Shown piece by piece: positions 7,875-16,900 of a stretch of 64,000 nt of DNA (the first letter of the stretch is position 1; the number at the start of each line of letters is the position of its first letter). The stretch spans positions 620,001 to 684,000 of the forward strand of contig JADJJY010000003.1 of the NCBI GenBank assembly GCA_016706275.1, written 5' to 3'. Source of the DNA: Chloracidobacterium sp. Lineage in GTDB: Bacteria > Acidobacteriota > Blastocatellia > Pyrinomonadales > Pyrinomonadaceae. The translations under genes and the position numbers were made by a program. The notes beneath the pieces are model-generated. The model saw only the letters and a program-made list of their open reading frames with translations, was not told the origin of the DNA and made no database searches.

Positions 7875-10445
7875 CTAAACACCCGTGCCCGTCATTGTGG
7901 AACTATCCGTGCCCCCGGGAGTTCCGGTTACGGAAAGAGTCGCGGAGTACATAAAGCCGGGTAGGGTGGGGCTAAAACGAACGAATATTGGGCATGTGCC
8001 ATTCGTAGGCAATACCTGTCCAGTGCAGTTGTCGGTTACGATATCAAAAGCTCCGGAATCCGCTCCGATCTTAGATACAAGCAACGAACCCGATGACGAG
8101 CCCCCGGTGTTAGTAACTGTAAACGTTATATTCGAGCTCGACGTACCCGCAGCTATCAACCCAAAGTCCTGGGTCTCAGGTGTGAGAGTCAAAACAGCCG
8201 CCGCCGCTGAAAACGTTGCGGTCACGGATCTTGCCAATGTCATCGACACCACACAGCTCCCTACGCCCGTACAAGCCCCCGACCAGCCGACGAATGTCGA
8301 CCCGCCATTTGGTGTGGCGGTGAGTGTTACCGTGGTGCCGTTATTATATGGCTCCGAACAGTCGGCTCCGCAGCTTATTCCCGCCGGACTGCTCGTCACC
8401 GTGCCGGTGCCGCTGCCCGAAAGTGTGGTGGTGAGCGTGAATTGCTGCAGCGCAAACGTTGCGGTCACGTTTTTCGCTGACGTCATCGACACCACACAGC
8501 TCCCTGTTCCCGAACAAGCCCCCGACCAGCCGACGAATGTCGAACCCGATTGTGGTGATACATTCAGTGTTACCGTGGTACCGCTATCAAATGACGCTGA
8601 ACAGGAGGGAGCGCAATTGATGCCCGAAGGGTTGCTGAAAACTCCGCCGAAACCTGCTCCCGCCAGACTAACCGTTAGTGGAAACTGCTGCAGGGCAAAT
8701 GTTGCGGTCACGTCCCTTGGGGTGTTCATCTGCTGAGTGCAAGTGCCGGTTCCCGAACAGCCCGTGGCCGTCCATCCGGTAAATACTGAGCCGGGGCTGG
8801 CAACGGCCGTTAAGACCGGTAGCGAATCGCCCGCAAAGACTCCCCCGCAGTTTGCCCCGCAGTTGATCGAGCCGGGGCTGCTGGTGACGGTGCCGGTTCC
8901 GCTGCCGGCTTTAAAAACGCTAAGTGGGAATCCGAATGTTATGGACACATTCTTCGCACTGCTCATCGTTACGTTGCAGGTATTCCCCGCGGCCGAGTCG
9001 CAGCCGGTCCAACCAATTATCGTGGCTCCGAAACCTGTTGCCGTTGCGGTCAATGTCACCGGGGTATTTTCAGGGTAATTTTCGTTACAGTCACTACCGC
9101 AGTTGATGCCCGCCGGAGAGCTTGCGACCGAGCCTCCCGTGTTCTTTGTGACCGTCAGAGGGAATGTGATCAGGTCGAAGGTTGCGACTGCACTAGTCGC
9201 GAAAGGACCGCTTACAGTACAAGTACCGGTGCCCGAGCACAAACCTGTCCATCCGGAGAAGGCGGAACCCGGTGAGGGCGTAGCAGTGAGAATGACGGTT
9301 TCCCCGCTGGGAACCGGAACTTGACATTGAGATCCGCCAGTACCGCAATTTATCCCGGCAGGACTACTGGTTACTGTTCCGTTCCCTGTACCATTTTTTC
9401 CTACGTTCAAATTAGATATGACTGAATTAATAGACCTAGCGGATTCGTACCAGAAAGGGCTGCCACTGGCTGAGCTGCGGCAAATAGTCAAAGCACTGTC
9501 AGAGAAGACCCTCTTGCTGACATAGCCGTCAAAGGTAATCGCCAACCTAAAATTCCCGCCGGTCGCAAAGGAAATATTATTGTTCAGCGAAAGCAGCACG
9601 ACGCATTGTCCGTCAACTCCTCCGGTAAGATCGCTGATCTCGGTCGGGGTTGGGTAGTTGAGCGTGAGCATTGTTCGGTTGGCAACTGATGGCGTTGCAC
9701 CGGATGTGACGACCGCTTCGGCGGCGGCGATGCCGGCGATGTTTATTGAGGCTGTGCCGGGAGAGATGTTTGTCGGGCTGATGTTGGTCAGGCCCGCTCC
9801 GCTGCCGGTGAAGACATTTGTCGCACTGGACATGATCTTTGCCCCGGTGATGGTTTGCGGGGTGGTCAGATCGACAAAGTTTTGGGTTGACGATCCCGTT
9901 CCTCCGTTGGCAATGCCGACAACGCCTGTGACCTTGCCCGCGTCGATGCCGCTGATCTGGGCATCGGTGATGCAGAGATTACAGGATACCGAGTCGGCTG
10001 AGGCCGCATTGAGGGTTTTGATCGAATATGGCGACGAAGTGATCGGCTGTCGCGGCGTGAGCAACGTAAAACCTGCCTCTGCAGGTTTTTTGACGGAGAT
10101 CTCAAGCCAACGATCAGCTCCGGTAAAGACCCCGTTACCAAAGTTTAGCTGTACGGTAAACGCTCCGTTCGACACCGTGACGGGATTTGTCCCCGCGACG
10201 GTAAAGTTGAGCGTGACCGGTGTGCCCACCGGCAACTGATTACCCGCGAGCGCCGCGTCAAAGACGCGAAACTGCATCTCATAAGTCCCGACTGCCGCCA
10301 GATTATTGTCGGTCAGCCGCCCTTGATAGGTAAATGTATTGGTCTGAGCTGACACAGTCGCGGCAAGGGCCAATGTGATCGCAACAAATAGCAAACAAAA
10401 ACGGGTGCAGGTCGAACGGTCCGATGCAATTAAAGTCCTTTTCAT
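7875..10445 (-). CDS. Large secreted repeat protein: InlB-B-type repeats and choice-of-anchor D domain
   Basis: An 856-residue exported protein. A signal peptide spans about residues 10-33. Residues 35-150 resemble the tail-fibre-like YQGRLTDNNLAAVGTYEMQFRVFD module, followed by a serine/glycine-rich linker. Five tandem repeats of about 75-80 residues then run from about 340 to 740. Each has the TSSPAGI-CG--C pattern and a GWTG or GWSG turn plus paired cysteines, as in divergent InlB B-repeats. The C-terminal 105 residues are an immunoglobulin-like choice-of-anchor D/HYDIN-type domain ending at a conserved TGTG. GAGGAGAG precedes the ATG at good distance. It is probably surface-attached or released; no enzyme domain is visible. 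A short palindrome lies in frame near 10068-10091. Confidence 0.8.
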   Translation of the reverse strand: MKRTLIASDRSTCTRFCLLFVAITLALAATVSAQTNTFTYQGRLTDNNLAAVGTYEMQFRVFDAALAGNQLPVGTPVTLNFTVAGTNPVTVSNGAFTVQLNFGNGVFTGADRWLEISVKKPAEAGFTLLTPRQPITSSPYSIKTLNAASADSVSCNLCITDAQISGIDAGKVTGVVGIANGGTGSSTQNFVDLTTPQTITGAKIMSSATNVFTGSGAGLTNISPTNISPGTASINIAGIAAAEAVVTSGATPSVANRTMLTLNYPTPTEISDLTGGVDGQCVVLLSLNNNISFATGGNFRLAITFDGYVSKRVFSDSALTICRSSASGSPFWYESARSINSVISNLNVGKNGTGNGTVTSSPAGINCGTGGSQCQVPVPSGETVILTATPSPGSAFSGWTGLCSGTGTCTVSGPFATSAVATFDLITFPLTVTKNTGGSVASSPAGINCGSDCNENYPENTPVTLTATATGFGATIIGWTGCDSAAGNTCNVTMSSAKNVSITFGFPLSVFKAGSGTGTVTSSPGSINCGANCGGVFAGDSLPVLTAVASPGSVFTGWTATGCSGTGTCTQQMNTPRDVTATFALQQFPLTVSLAGAGFGGVFSNPSGINCAPSCSASFDSGTTVTLNVSPQSGSTFVGWSGACSGTGSCVVSMTSAKNVTATFALQQFTLTTTLSGSGTGTVTSSPAGISCGADCSEPYNNGTTVTLTATPNGGSTFVGWSGACTGVGSCVVSMTLARSVTATFSAAAAVLTLTPETQDFGLIAAGTSSSNITFTVTNTGGSSSGSLLVSKIGADSGAFDIVTDNCTGQVLPTNGTCPIFVRFSPTLPGFMYSATLSVTGTPGGTDSSTMTGTGV

Positions 10446-10619
10446 GATCTCTCCTCGTGCTTTTAGCGGTTAAAAAATTTGGCTCTATTTAATAACGCCG
10501 GAAAACGAAGAGAACTCCATCATGAATGGATAAATCTTTTTTTGGTTATCGTACGCGGTTGGTCGAGGCAGTTTGAAAAACTTTGGCCGGTATCTGGGAG
10601 AAAACGACTGGCCGCCCGC

Positions 10620-11243
10620 TTACGCAGGCGGTTCCGACACCTCTTCGCCCGTCCATTGGGATTTTTTCGAGTGCGGGATGTCGAACTGGTCGAGGATGCG
10701 AAAGCACAACTGTTCAACAAGGTCGTCGATGGTTTTAGGGCGGTGATAAAAGCCGGGGCTCGCGGGCAGTATCTGAGCACCGGCACGCGAAAGGCGGAGC
10801 ATATTTTCGAGATGGATGGCGTTGTATGGCGTCTCACGCGGAACGAGTAGGAGCTTGCGGCCCTCTTTGAGACATACATCGGCAGCGCGGTGGATGAGGT
10901 TCGTACCGGCACCTGAGGCGATCGATCCGAGCGTGCCCATTGAGCAAGGGACGATGATCATACCGGCTTGTTTGTTTGAGCCGGACGAAGGTTTGGCGGC
11001 AAAATTGTCGAGCCGCCAGTAACGGATAATATGCGAATCGACCGGCAAGCCGAGCCATTCGTTTATTCGTGTCAAATCGGGGTCTTTGAGATTTACGCCC
11101 ATCTCGACCTGCGCGACAGTCGCCGCCGTCGAGGACATTATCAGATTTATCTTTTCGACCACTCCGCTCGAGGCCAGCAATTGCAAGGTTCGGTGTGCGT
11201 AGATCGTGCCGGAGGCCCCGGTTATCGCCAGTGTTAGTTCCAT
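10620..11243 (-). CDS. ubiX: Flavin prenyltransferase UbiX
   Basis: A 207-residue enzyme that prenylates FMN to make the prenyl-FMN cofactor of UbiD-type decarboxylases. Features are the N-terminal LAITGASGTIYA flavin-binding motif, VPCSMGTLGSIASGAGTNLIHRAADVCLKE in the middle, LVPRETPYNAIHLENMLRLSRAGA near the end, and a final FYHRP-TIDDLVEQ helix. The longer ORF reaches 11315, but UbiX proteins start at the motif, so the ATG at 11243 is chosen. Since menaquinone is made by the futalosine route here (mqnD at 5624), UbiX likely serves the MqnL-type decarboxylase. No ubiD/mqnL is in the window. Confidence 0.92.
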   Translation of the reverse strand: MELTLAITGASGTIYAHRTLQLLASSGVVEKINLIMSSTAATVAQVEMGVNLKDPDLTRINEWLGLPVDSHIIRYWRLDNFAAKPSSGSNKQAGMIIVPCSMGTLGSIASGAGTNLIHRAADVCLKEGRKLLLVPRETPYNAIHLENMLRLSRAGAQILPASPGFYHRPKTIDDLVEQLCFRILDQFDIPHSKKSQWTGEEVSEPPA

Positions 11244-11423
11244 ATCTATAGCTTTGATTCTAGCTTTTTTGCCGTGAAGTAATAAAGCGAATTCCGCGAC
11301 AGGTTGATAAATCAAGCAACTGCGTGACGAAATACGCTATCTTATAGGTGCATCACCTTAGTGGGAGTCGCTCACGGCTATGACTCCGCTATGCCCTTCG
11401 AAAATAGGATCCGTGCAAAAATT

Positions 11424-12876
11424 ATGTTGAAATCACGATCTCTATCGATAGGTATTTTGGCGCTTGCGATATTTTGCATTGACGCTGCGGCTCAAACGAC
11501 CGGAAAAGATCCGGTCATTATCATCCCGGGTGTGTCCGGTTCTGAAATATTAAATGCTAGGACGGGCAAAACCGTCTGGTTTAGCGCCAAACGCGATAAA
11601 GCTGATGACCTGCGGCTGCCGATCAGTTCGCCAAACCTCGCGTTTAATCGTGACGGGCTAAAGGCCGGTGACATTATCCGTAAGATCGAGGTGCCCGTGC
11701 TGCCCGACGTTGAGGTGTATCAAAAGCTGATCGACTCTCTCATCGAACGAGGCTATACCGAAGCCGACTGGAAAAAACCGAAAGCGACTGATGTATTTTA
11801 TGTATTTGCCTACGACTGGCGGCGTGACAACGTAGAATCGGCACGGCTGTTGATGCAAAAGATGGCCGCGGTCAAAAAGACTCTGCGGAAGCCGGGACTT
11901 AAAATTCGACATCCTCGCACATTCGATGGGCGGACTCATCGCTCGCTACGCCGCAATGTACGGCACTGCCGATCTGGGGCGGGACGGTGTCACTCCGGTG
12001 CCGACTTGGGCAGGTGCGTTGCATATTAACAAACTGATGATGTTTGGCACTCCCAACGAAGGCTCAGCCAGATCGATCGATGCCCTTCTCAACGGCTATC
12101 CGATAATTGCCGACCGCAAACTGCCGTTTGTCGACGACCTACGTCCCGAAGACGTGATGGCAAATCCGGCCGCTTTTCAGGTGTTGCCGCATCAGGGATC
12201 GGCGCGTTTTCTAGACGAAAACCTGCAGCCGCTAAAGCTCGACATCTACGATCCGAAAACGTGGGAGAAATACGGTTGGGGTGCGATCAACGATCCGAAA
12301 TTCCTAGCTAAACTGCGTGGCGGCAACACATCGGTCCTGAGCGAAAAGGAGTTAAAAGCTCTTAACGACCCAAAAGACAAAAACGCCGACGACCGTCTAC
12401 TTGCCCGCACAACCGTCGCCCAAGCCCTCGCCTACTTCGCCTCGGCGTTAAGCCGGGCAAAGCGTTTTCATCTGGCTCTCGATGCTCCGGCGAAAACCAC
12501 AACCGTCAAACTATTTGTCTATGGTGGTAACTGCGAACCGACGCTAGACGCGATCGTCTTGATCCGCGACGAAAAGAAAGGGACGTGGACAACGCTGACC
12601 GACGCAAAGGATATTAAAACGGCGGCTGGCAAGGAGTACAAAAAAGCGGAGGTCAGAGCCGCGATGTTCACGCTGGGTGACGGAACCGTGACGGCGCGTT
12701 CACTATTGACCGCCGACCCGTCAAACAAGACTGGCGACGAAACGGCCATTAAACCGATATTCGCACCGACATCGTCACTTTTCGGCTGCATCTCGCACAC
12801 AAAGCTTTTTTTGGATAAACCGATACAGGACAGTTTCTTGAGTGCGTTGGCAGTTACAGAGCAAAAACAGCCCTAA
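11424..12876 (+). pseudogene. LCAT-like secreted lipase/acyltransferase, interrupted by a +1 frameshift
   Basis: Two overlapping frames together encode a 483-residue alpha/beta hydrolase of the lecithin:cholesterol acyltransferase family. Frame one gives a signal peptide (MLKSRSLSIGILALAIFCID), the PVIIIPGVSGSEIL oxyanion-loop motif and FAYDWRRDN. The reading frame breaks at the AAAA run at 11901-11904. Deleting one A restores LKFDILAHSMGGLIARYAAMYG, the nucleophile elbow with the catalytic serine. Frame two continues with LMMFGTPNEGSARS and ends with a CISHTKLFLDKP segment carrying the likely catalytic histidine. The break is exactly at the active site in a homopolymer, so it is either a genuine inactivating mutation, a sequencing error or slippage. 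The stop overlaps the convergent protease gene by 4 nt. Confidence 0.8.
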
Positions 12877-14312
12877 GGATTTAGCAACACAAACAAACGG
12901 TCGGTCCATTCGGAGCGCGAGTTTCGGAGGATCTCGTATTGGACCTGTGCCATGTCGCGGTTGCCGAGTTTGATGTAGGCACGGCCGAGGTTGTAGCGGG
13001 CCTTGTCCATGTCCGGATTGGCTCCGACGGCGTTATTAAAAGCCTCGACGCTTTCCTCGGCCTTGCCGGATTCGAGCAGGCTCTCACCGAGATAATTGTA
13101 TGTTTTGCCGTCGGGTTTGTAGGGTTTGAGCTGTTCGAATGCGACGGCCGCGTCGGCAAAACGTTTTTGTTTGAACAACGCGAGTCCGAGCTTTTCGATG
13201 GCGTTGGCGTGGTCTGGTTTCAGCGTTATCGCACGGCGATAAGAAAGGATCTCTTCGTCGGTGCGGTCCATTTTCCCAAAGGTCAAACCGAGGAAATACT
13301 GCGTGTCGGCATTGCTGTCATCGAGGCGGATCGCCTGCCTGTACGCATCAACCGCGTCCTTGTAAACGCCGAGAGCATAGCTCGACGCACCGATATTGAT
13401 AAACGTCGCCGACCATTCGGGCCGGAGCTTTGCCGCGATGCGCGAAGCCTTTAGCGCCTCGGCGTGACGACTCAGTGCACCATAACAATACCCCGCCTGA
13501 TACCAAGCCTCGGCATAATTTGGATCGGCCTCAGCCGCCTTTTCAAAATACGGCAACGCTCGGGCGTAATCGTCACGCGAAAGCTGGGCGAGGCCTTGGG
13601 AATAAAGCCGCTCGGCGGATGAACGTTTGTTCTTTTGCGCCTCGGCGACGAGCGATGAGAACGTCTGAACGTCCGTGATTTTTAGCTGTGAGATACGTTC
13701 GGCGGGAACGGCAAAATTCAGATTTTGCCCTTCGGCGGCCTGCAATGTTGCGACACCGATCACCTGCCCAGCCATATTTACGACGGGCGAACCAGACGAG
13801 CCCGGCGAGATCGATGCCGTGATCTGGATGATCGTTCCGTAACCGGAAATTTCGCGTACCGCCGAAACGATGCCGTTCGAGACCGAGCCTTCGAGTCCGT
13901 AAGGATTGCCGATGACGACGATCGACTCGCCCTCTTGCGGAGCGGCTTTTACGATCGGCAGCGGCACGGCCAACTCACGCGGAACATCGACTTGCAGCAA
14001 AGCCAGATCGCCCTCACCATCGACCGCCAGCACACCGCGAACCGGATATTTTTTACCGTTGAGCAGATGGATCTCGACACGCGTCGCACGCTCAATTACG
14101 TGACGGTTCGTAATAACGCGGTCTGCGGCGATAAAAAATCCACTGCCGCGAGCTAAGGTGTTGTCTTTCGAATCAAAAGTCTCGATCGCAACGGCCGAGG
14201 GCTTGATGCGTTTGACAAGCTCAGGCAAAAAATCCTGCGCGTGGGATGTGCCCGCGAAACACACGAAAGACACGAAAAGGAAAGGAAAAATTTTGGCAGT
14301 TAAGCGAAACAT
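12873..14312 (-). CDS. Secreted S1C trypsin-like serine protease with C-terminal TPR repeats
   Basis: A 479-residue exported protein. After a signal peptide (KIFPFLFVSFVCFAGTSHAQ) comes a DegP/HtrA-like trypsin fold. The triad is the histidine in VITNRHVIERA, the aspartate in DGEGDLALLQV and the serine in SPGSSGSPVVN. There is no PDZ domain. Instead about six TPR units follow (YARALPYFEKAAEADPNYAEAWYQAGYCYG and similar), suited to protein binding. The open frame extends upstream to 14426, but those 38 residues are the translation of a GCAAAGCCGC-type palindrome, so the ATG at 14312 before the signal peptide is chosen. Probable role is periplasmic proteolysis or chaperoning. Confidence 0.88.
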   Translation of the reverse strand: MFRLTAKIFPFLFVSFVCFAGTSHAQDFLPELVKRIKPSAVAIETFDSKDNTLARGSGFFIAADRVITNRHVIERATRVEIHLLNGKKYPVRGVLAVDGEGDLALLQVDVPRELAVPLPIVKAAPQEGESIVVIGNPYGLEGSVSNGIVSAVREISGYGTIIQITASISPGSSGSPVVNMAGQVIGVATLQAAEGQNLNFAVPAERISQLKITDVQTFSSLVAEAQKNKRSSAERLYSQGLAQLSRDDYARALPYFEKAAEADPNYAEAWYQAGYCYGALSRHAEALKASRIAAKLRPEWSATFINIGASSYALGVYKDAVDAYRQAIRLDDSNADTQYFLGLTFGKMDRTDEEILSYRRAITLKPDHANAIEKLGLALFKQKRFADAAVAFEQLKPYKPDGKTYNYLGESLLESGKAEESVEAFNNAVGANPDMDKARYNLGRAYIKLGNRDMAQVQYEILRNSRSEWTDRLFVLLNP

Positions 14313-14370
14313 TGGCGACGCGCTGATTATATGTTCTTTCACGTCGCAACCCAAGTTTTTTGCAAAAAAG

Positions 14371-14423
14371 TTTGCGGCTTTGAGGGAGAATTTCCCGCAA
14401 AGCCGCAAAGATGCAAAGCAAAA
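14371..14423. repeat. Palindromic repeat (TTTGCGGCTTTG ... CAAAGCCGCAAA) with GCAAAG tail
   Basis: A perfect 12 bp stem (14371-14382 with 14398-14409) and a 15 nt loop, followed by GATGCAAAGC. It lies between the thioredoxin-like gene and the S1C protease. Related CTTTGCG/CGCAAAG-rich sequence occurs at 38227-38304 and, in fragment form, at 58816-58838. It may serve as a terminator for the upstream minus-strand gene, but lacks a T-run. Confidence 0.75.
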
Positions 14424-14436
14424 CAAGATGTAAGAG

Positions 14437-15717
14437 TTACTTGATTATCCCGTTACCATCGAGTGCGGTATAAACATCCGTCGAATACAGCCCAAGCCAT
14501 TTGTCGCTGTTTGGCGTTTGAAAAATCTTGTCGTACACCTGTGCGTTAAGGCTTTCGAGATCGCCGGGGCGGTCACGGTTGAGCCATTCGTAGAGTTTGG
14601 TGTGAAACAGAAAATCGTTGCGTGTCGTGTCGAGGGCGAGAAAACTGTTGAGCTTTGCAAATAGCCCCTTAAACTCAGCTTCGGACAGCCCTGTCTTCGC
14701 GTTCTGACGGCGGATCATTGCAATGCTGTTTGCATCTAGAGCGTTGTTTGCCGAATACACGCTGGCGAGCTTGTTCCAATCGTCGTAATTCACTGACTGC
14801 TCAAACTTTGCAAAATCGTCATACACACGCAGGATCGAGTATTCGTCAACGACTATCATCTTTGCCACCGCGATCGGAGCTGCGAGGATCGCGAGCGAAC
14901 CAGTCTTGGTCTCGGTCATCTGAACGCCGGCCGTCTCGATCGTCTTTTTACGCTCGGCAACAATCGCTTCAAAACCGTCTTTGCGGTATTTGAGCAATGC
15001 TCGATTCTGCTCGGCGAGCGGCAATTGCTGCACCGATTTGTTGATCTCGTTCGACTTGGTGATGTATTTAAGAAACGTTGCCGGATTGTAGAGCCCGGGG
15101 ATCGCGTCGATCACACTGCCGTTAGCATCGATCACATAATGGATACTGTTGCCAGTAATGGTGCGTTCGATCTTGCGGCCGTCGCCAAAATCGATCGTGA
15201 TGCGCGGAGCCGGACGGACTGATTTCCAGTGCAAAATATAGTTGTCGCGAAGGTATTTTGAGACACCTGCGTTCGAATATAGGATCGCACGAAACAGGCG
15301 GCTGTTGGCACATGAAAACTCTTCGTTGAGGTTGCCGAGCAGACGGAGCGTCAATATCGGCTTGTTCTTTGCCTTGGCAGCGACCTTGGCAGCTTCGAGG
15401 TCGGTGTACCAATATAGGTGCGCGGTGTAAGCGTCTTTTTGCATCGCGACGGTGTCGAGAGCGGCGGCAATGCGTTTCCAATCGGCGGTCGCATTCCCAG
15501 TTTTTACAAAGCGGTCGATGTCAGCGGCATACCGAGTAAACAACGCATCAAGCCCGACGCTGCCCATCGCACGGAGCTCGCGGATCGCGGGTAGCGACGT
15601 TGCCGTGTCATTCGAAACAGCATCGACAGCCAGTGTTTCAGTGGGTTTTCCTGCTGCAAATGCGGTAGCCGAGAATAAAAGGGTGATCAGCAAAAGGATT
15701 GAATACTTGTTTTTCAT
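14437..15717 (-). CDS. Secreted protein with thioredoxin-like segment, function unknown
   Basis: A 426-residue exported protein with a clear signal peptide (NKYSILLLITLLFSATAFAAG). Residues about 105-185 look like a degenerate thioredoxin fold: YTDLEAAKVAAKAKNKPILTLRLL is the typical strand before the active site. It is followed by EEFSCANSRLFR, which has a single cysteine instead of CxxC, then LRDNYILHWKSVRP and a YVIDANGSVIDAIPGLY strand with a cis-Pro-like turn. The C-terminal half is helical and unmatched. An AGGAG lies about 9 nt before the ATG. Because the second cysteine is missing, disulfide chemistry of the usual kind is unlikely. Confidence 0.65.
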   Translation of the reverse strand: MKNKYSILLLITLLFSATAFAAGKPTETLAVDAVSNDTATSLPAIRELRAMGSVGLDALFTRYAADIDRFVKTGNATADWKRIAAALDTVAMQKDAYTAHLYWYTDLEAAKVAAKAKNKPILTLRLLGNLNEEFSCANSRLFRAILYSNAGVSKYLRDNYILHWKSVRPAPRITIDFGDGRKIERTITGNSIHYVIDANGSVIDAIPGLYNPATFLKYITKSNEINKSVQQLPLAEQNRALLKYRKDGFEAIVAERKKTIETAGVQMTETKTGSLAILAAPIAVAKMIVVDEYSILRVYDDFAKFEQSVNYDDWNKLASVYSANNALDANSIAMIRRQNAKTGLSEAEFKGLFAKLNSFLALDTTRNDFLFHTKLYEWLNRDRPGDLESLNAQVYDKIFQTPNSDKWLGLYSTDVYTALDGNGIIK

Positions 15718-15852
15718 TTGTGTACGCTCCTAAAAAGATTTGCCTTTAGAACGGAGATTTTTTGAGTTCTTGCAGAATTTTTTGAACCGGTGTGCAAAAA
15801 TTTTGCGCGGCGGCCAGAAAAGGCTAAACTTGGATTTCAGCCAAATAAAGTT

Positions 15853-16302
15853 ATGAAGATCGCACTTGCCGCCGACCACGCCGGATACGAGGAAAAGGAA
15901 AAGATCAAAAAAACGCTCGATGAGATCGGCGTTGAATATACCGATATGGGCACCAATTCGTGCGACTCGGTCGATTATCCCGACTACGCCCGCATGGTCG
16001 GTGAGGCAGTCGCTCGCGGCGATGTCGATCAAGGATTGCTTGTGTGCGGCTCAGGAACCGGCATGGCGATCTCGGCGAATAAGGTTAAGGGCGTCCGTGC
16101 CGCCGTCGCCTGGAACGAGGAAATTGCACGGCTCGCTCGCCAGCATAACAACGCCAACGTCCTAGCACTCGCCGGGCGTTTTGTCGCGGCCGACGAGCAG
16201 GCAAAGATCGTAAAGGCTTTCTTTACCACTGATTTCGAAGGCGGGCGACACGCCCCGCGAGTTGATAAGATCTCTCAGATCGAGAGCGACGACCTATGCT
16301 AA
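15853..16302 (+). CDS. rpiB: Ribose-5-phosphate isomerase B
   Basis: A 149-residue RpiB/LacAB-family enzyme interconverting ribose-5-phosphate and ribulose-5-phosphate in the pentose phosphate pathway. Motifs: MKIALAADHAGYEEKE at the N-terminus, VDYPDYA, LLVCGSGTGMAISANKVKGVRAA with the catalytic cysteine, and HNNANVLALAGR. The ATG at 15853 matches the family start; an upstream ORF extension is rejected. The next gene (FMN reductase) begins 4 nt after the stop. The start of a plus-strand run up to cmk. Confidence 0.93.
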   Translation: MKIALAADHAGYEEKEKIKKTLDEIGVEYTDMGTNSCDSVDYPDYARMVGEAVARGDVDQGLLVCGSGTGMAISANKVKGVRAAVAWNEEIARLARQHNNANVLALAGRFVAADEQAKIVKAFFTTDFEGGRHAPRVDKISQIESDDLC

Positions 16303-16306
16303 TCCT

Positions 16307-16870
16307 ATGCCTAAAATAATCGCCATCGCGGGCAGCTATCGCGAAAATTCATACAACAAACGCGTTCTCTCCATCGCCGCCCACGGTGCTCGTGAAGCCG
16401 GAGCCGAGGTCACTGTCATCGACCTGCGCGATTATCCGATGCCCGTCTATGACGCCGATATGCAGGACGGCGGGGCTTTTGACGAACACGCTCTGCGCTT
16501 GCAGGACCTATTTAATGAGCACGACGGGTTTTTGATATCGTCGCCTGAATACAACGGCGGCATTCCGGGCGGGTTTAAGAACGCGATCGATTGGGTCTCG
16601 CGCTCAAATGATAAATACAAAATGTATGAGCCGATCAAAGGCAAAACGGCAGCATTGATAACCGCTTCGCCGGGGCAATTTGGCGGCATTCGATGCCTCG
16701 TTCACCTTCGCGGTGTGTTTACGCTGATGGGCGTCCATGTGCTGCCAGCGGAGATCGCAGTGCCATTCGTCGGGCAAAAATTTGACGGTGCCGGTGCTGA
16801 GATGACGGATGAAAAAATGAGGTCAATTCTTAACGGCCATGGTGCCGCTCTGGTCAAGACCTTAACCTAA
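16307..16870 (+). CDS. NADPH-dependent FMN reductase-family protein
   Basis: A 187-residue flavodoxin-fold protein. The FMN phosphate loop is the N-terminal IAIAGSYRENSYNKRVL. The SSPEYNGGIPGGFKNAIDWVSR segment and TASPGQFGGIRCLVHLRGVFTLMG are the other FMN contacts seen in the YLFJ/SsuE/ChrR group. These enzymes reduce free flavin, quinones or azo compounds; the physiological substrate is not evident. The ATG at 16307 directly follows rpiB. Confidence 0.88.
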   Translation: MPKIIAIAGSYRENSYNKRVLSIAAHGAREAGAEVTVIDLRDYPMPVYDADMQDGGAFDEHALRLQDLFNEHDGFLISSPEYNGGIPGGFKNAIDWVSRSNDKYKMYEPIKGKTAALITASPGQFGGIRCLVHLRGVFTLMGVHVLPAEIAVPFVGQKFDGAGAEMTDEKMRSILNGHGAALVKTLT

Positions 16871-16900
16871 AAAGTTCGATTCGCTCCGCAGATAAAATTG

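Noticed and set aside
7885..9078. Long plus-strand frames (283 and 113 codons) rich in Val and Pro
   Set aside because: They are the antisense of the InlB-type repeats on the minus strand; the repeats of the real gene generate open antisense frames.
7875..10445. Calling the InlB-repeat protein an adhesin or virulence factor
   Set aside because: The repeats are common in environmental bacteria; no host-binding evidence is in the sequence.
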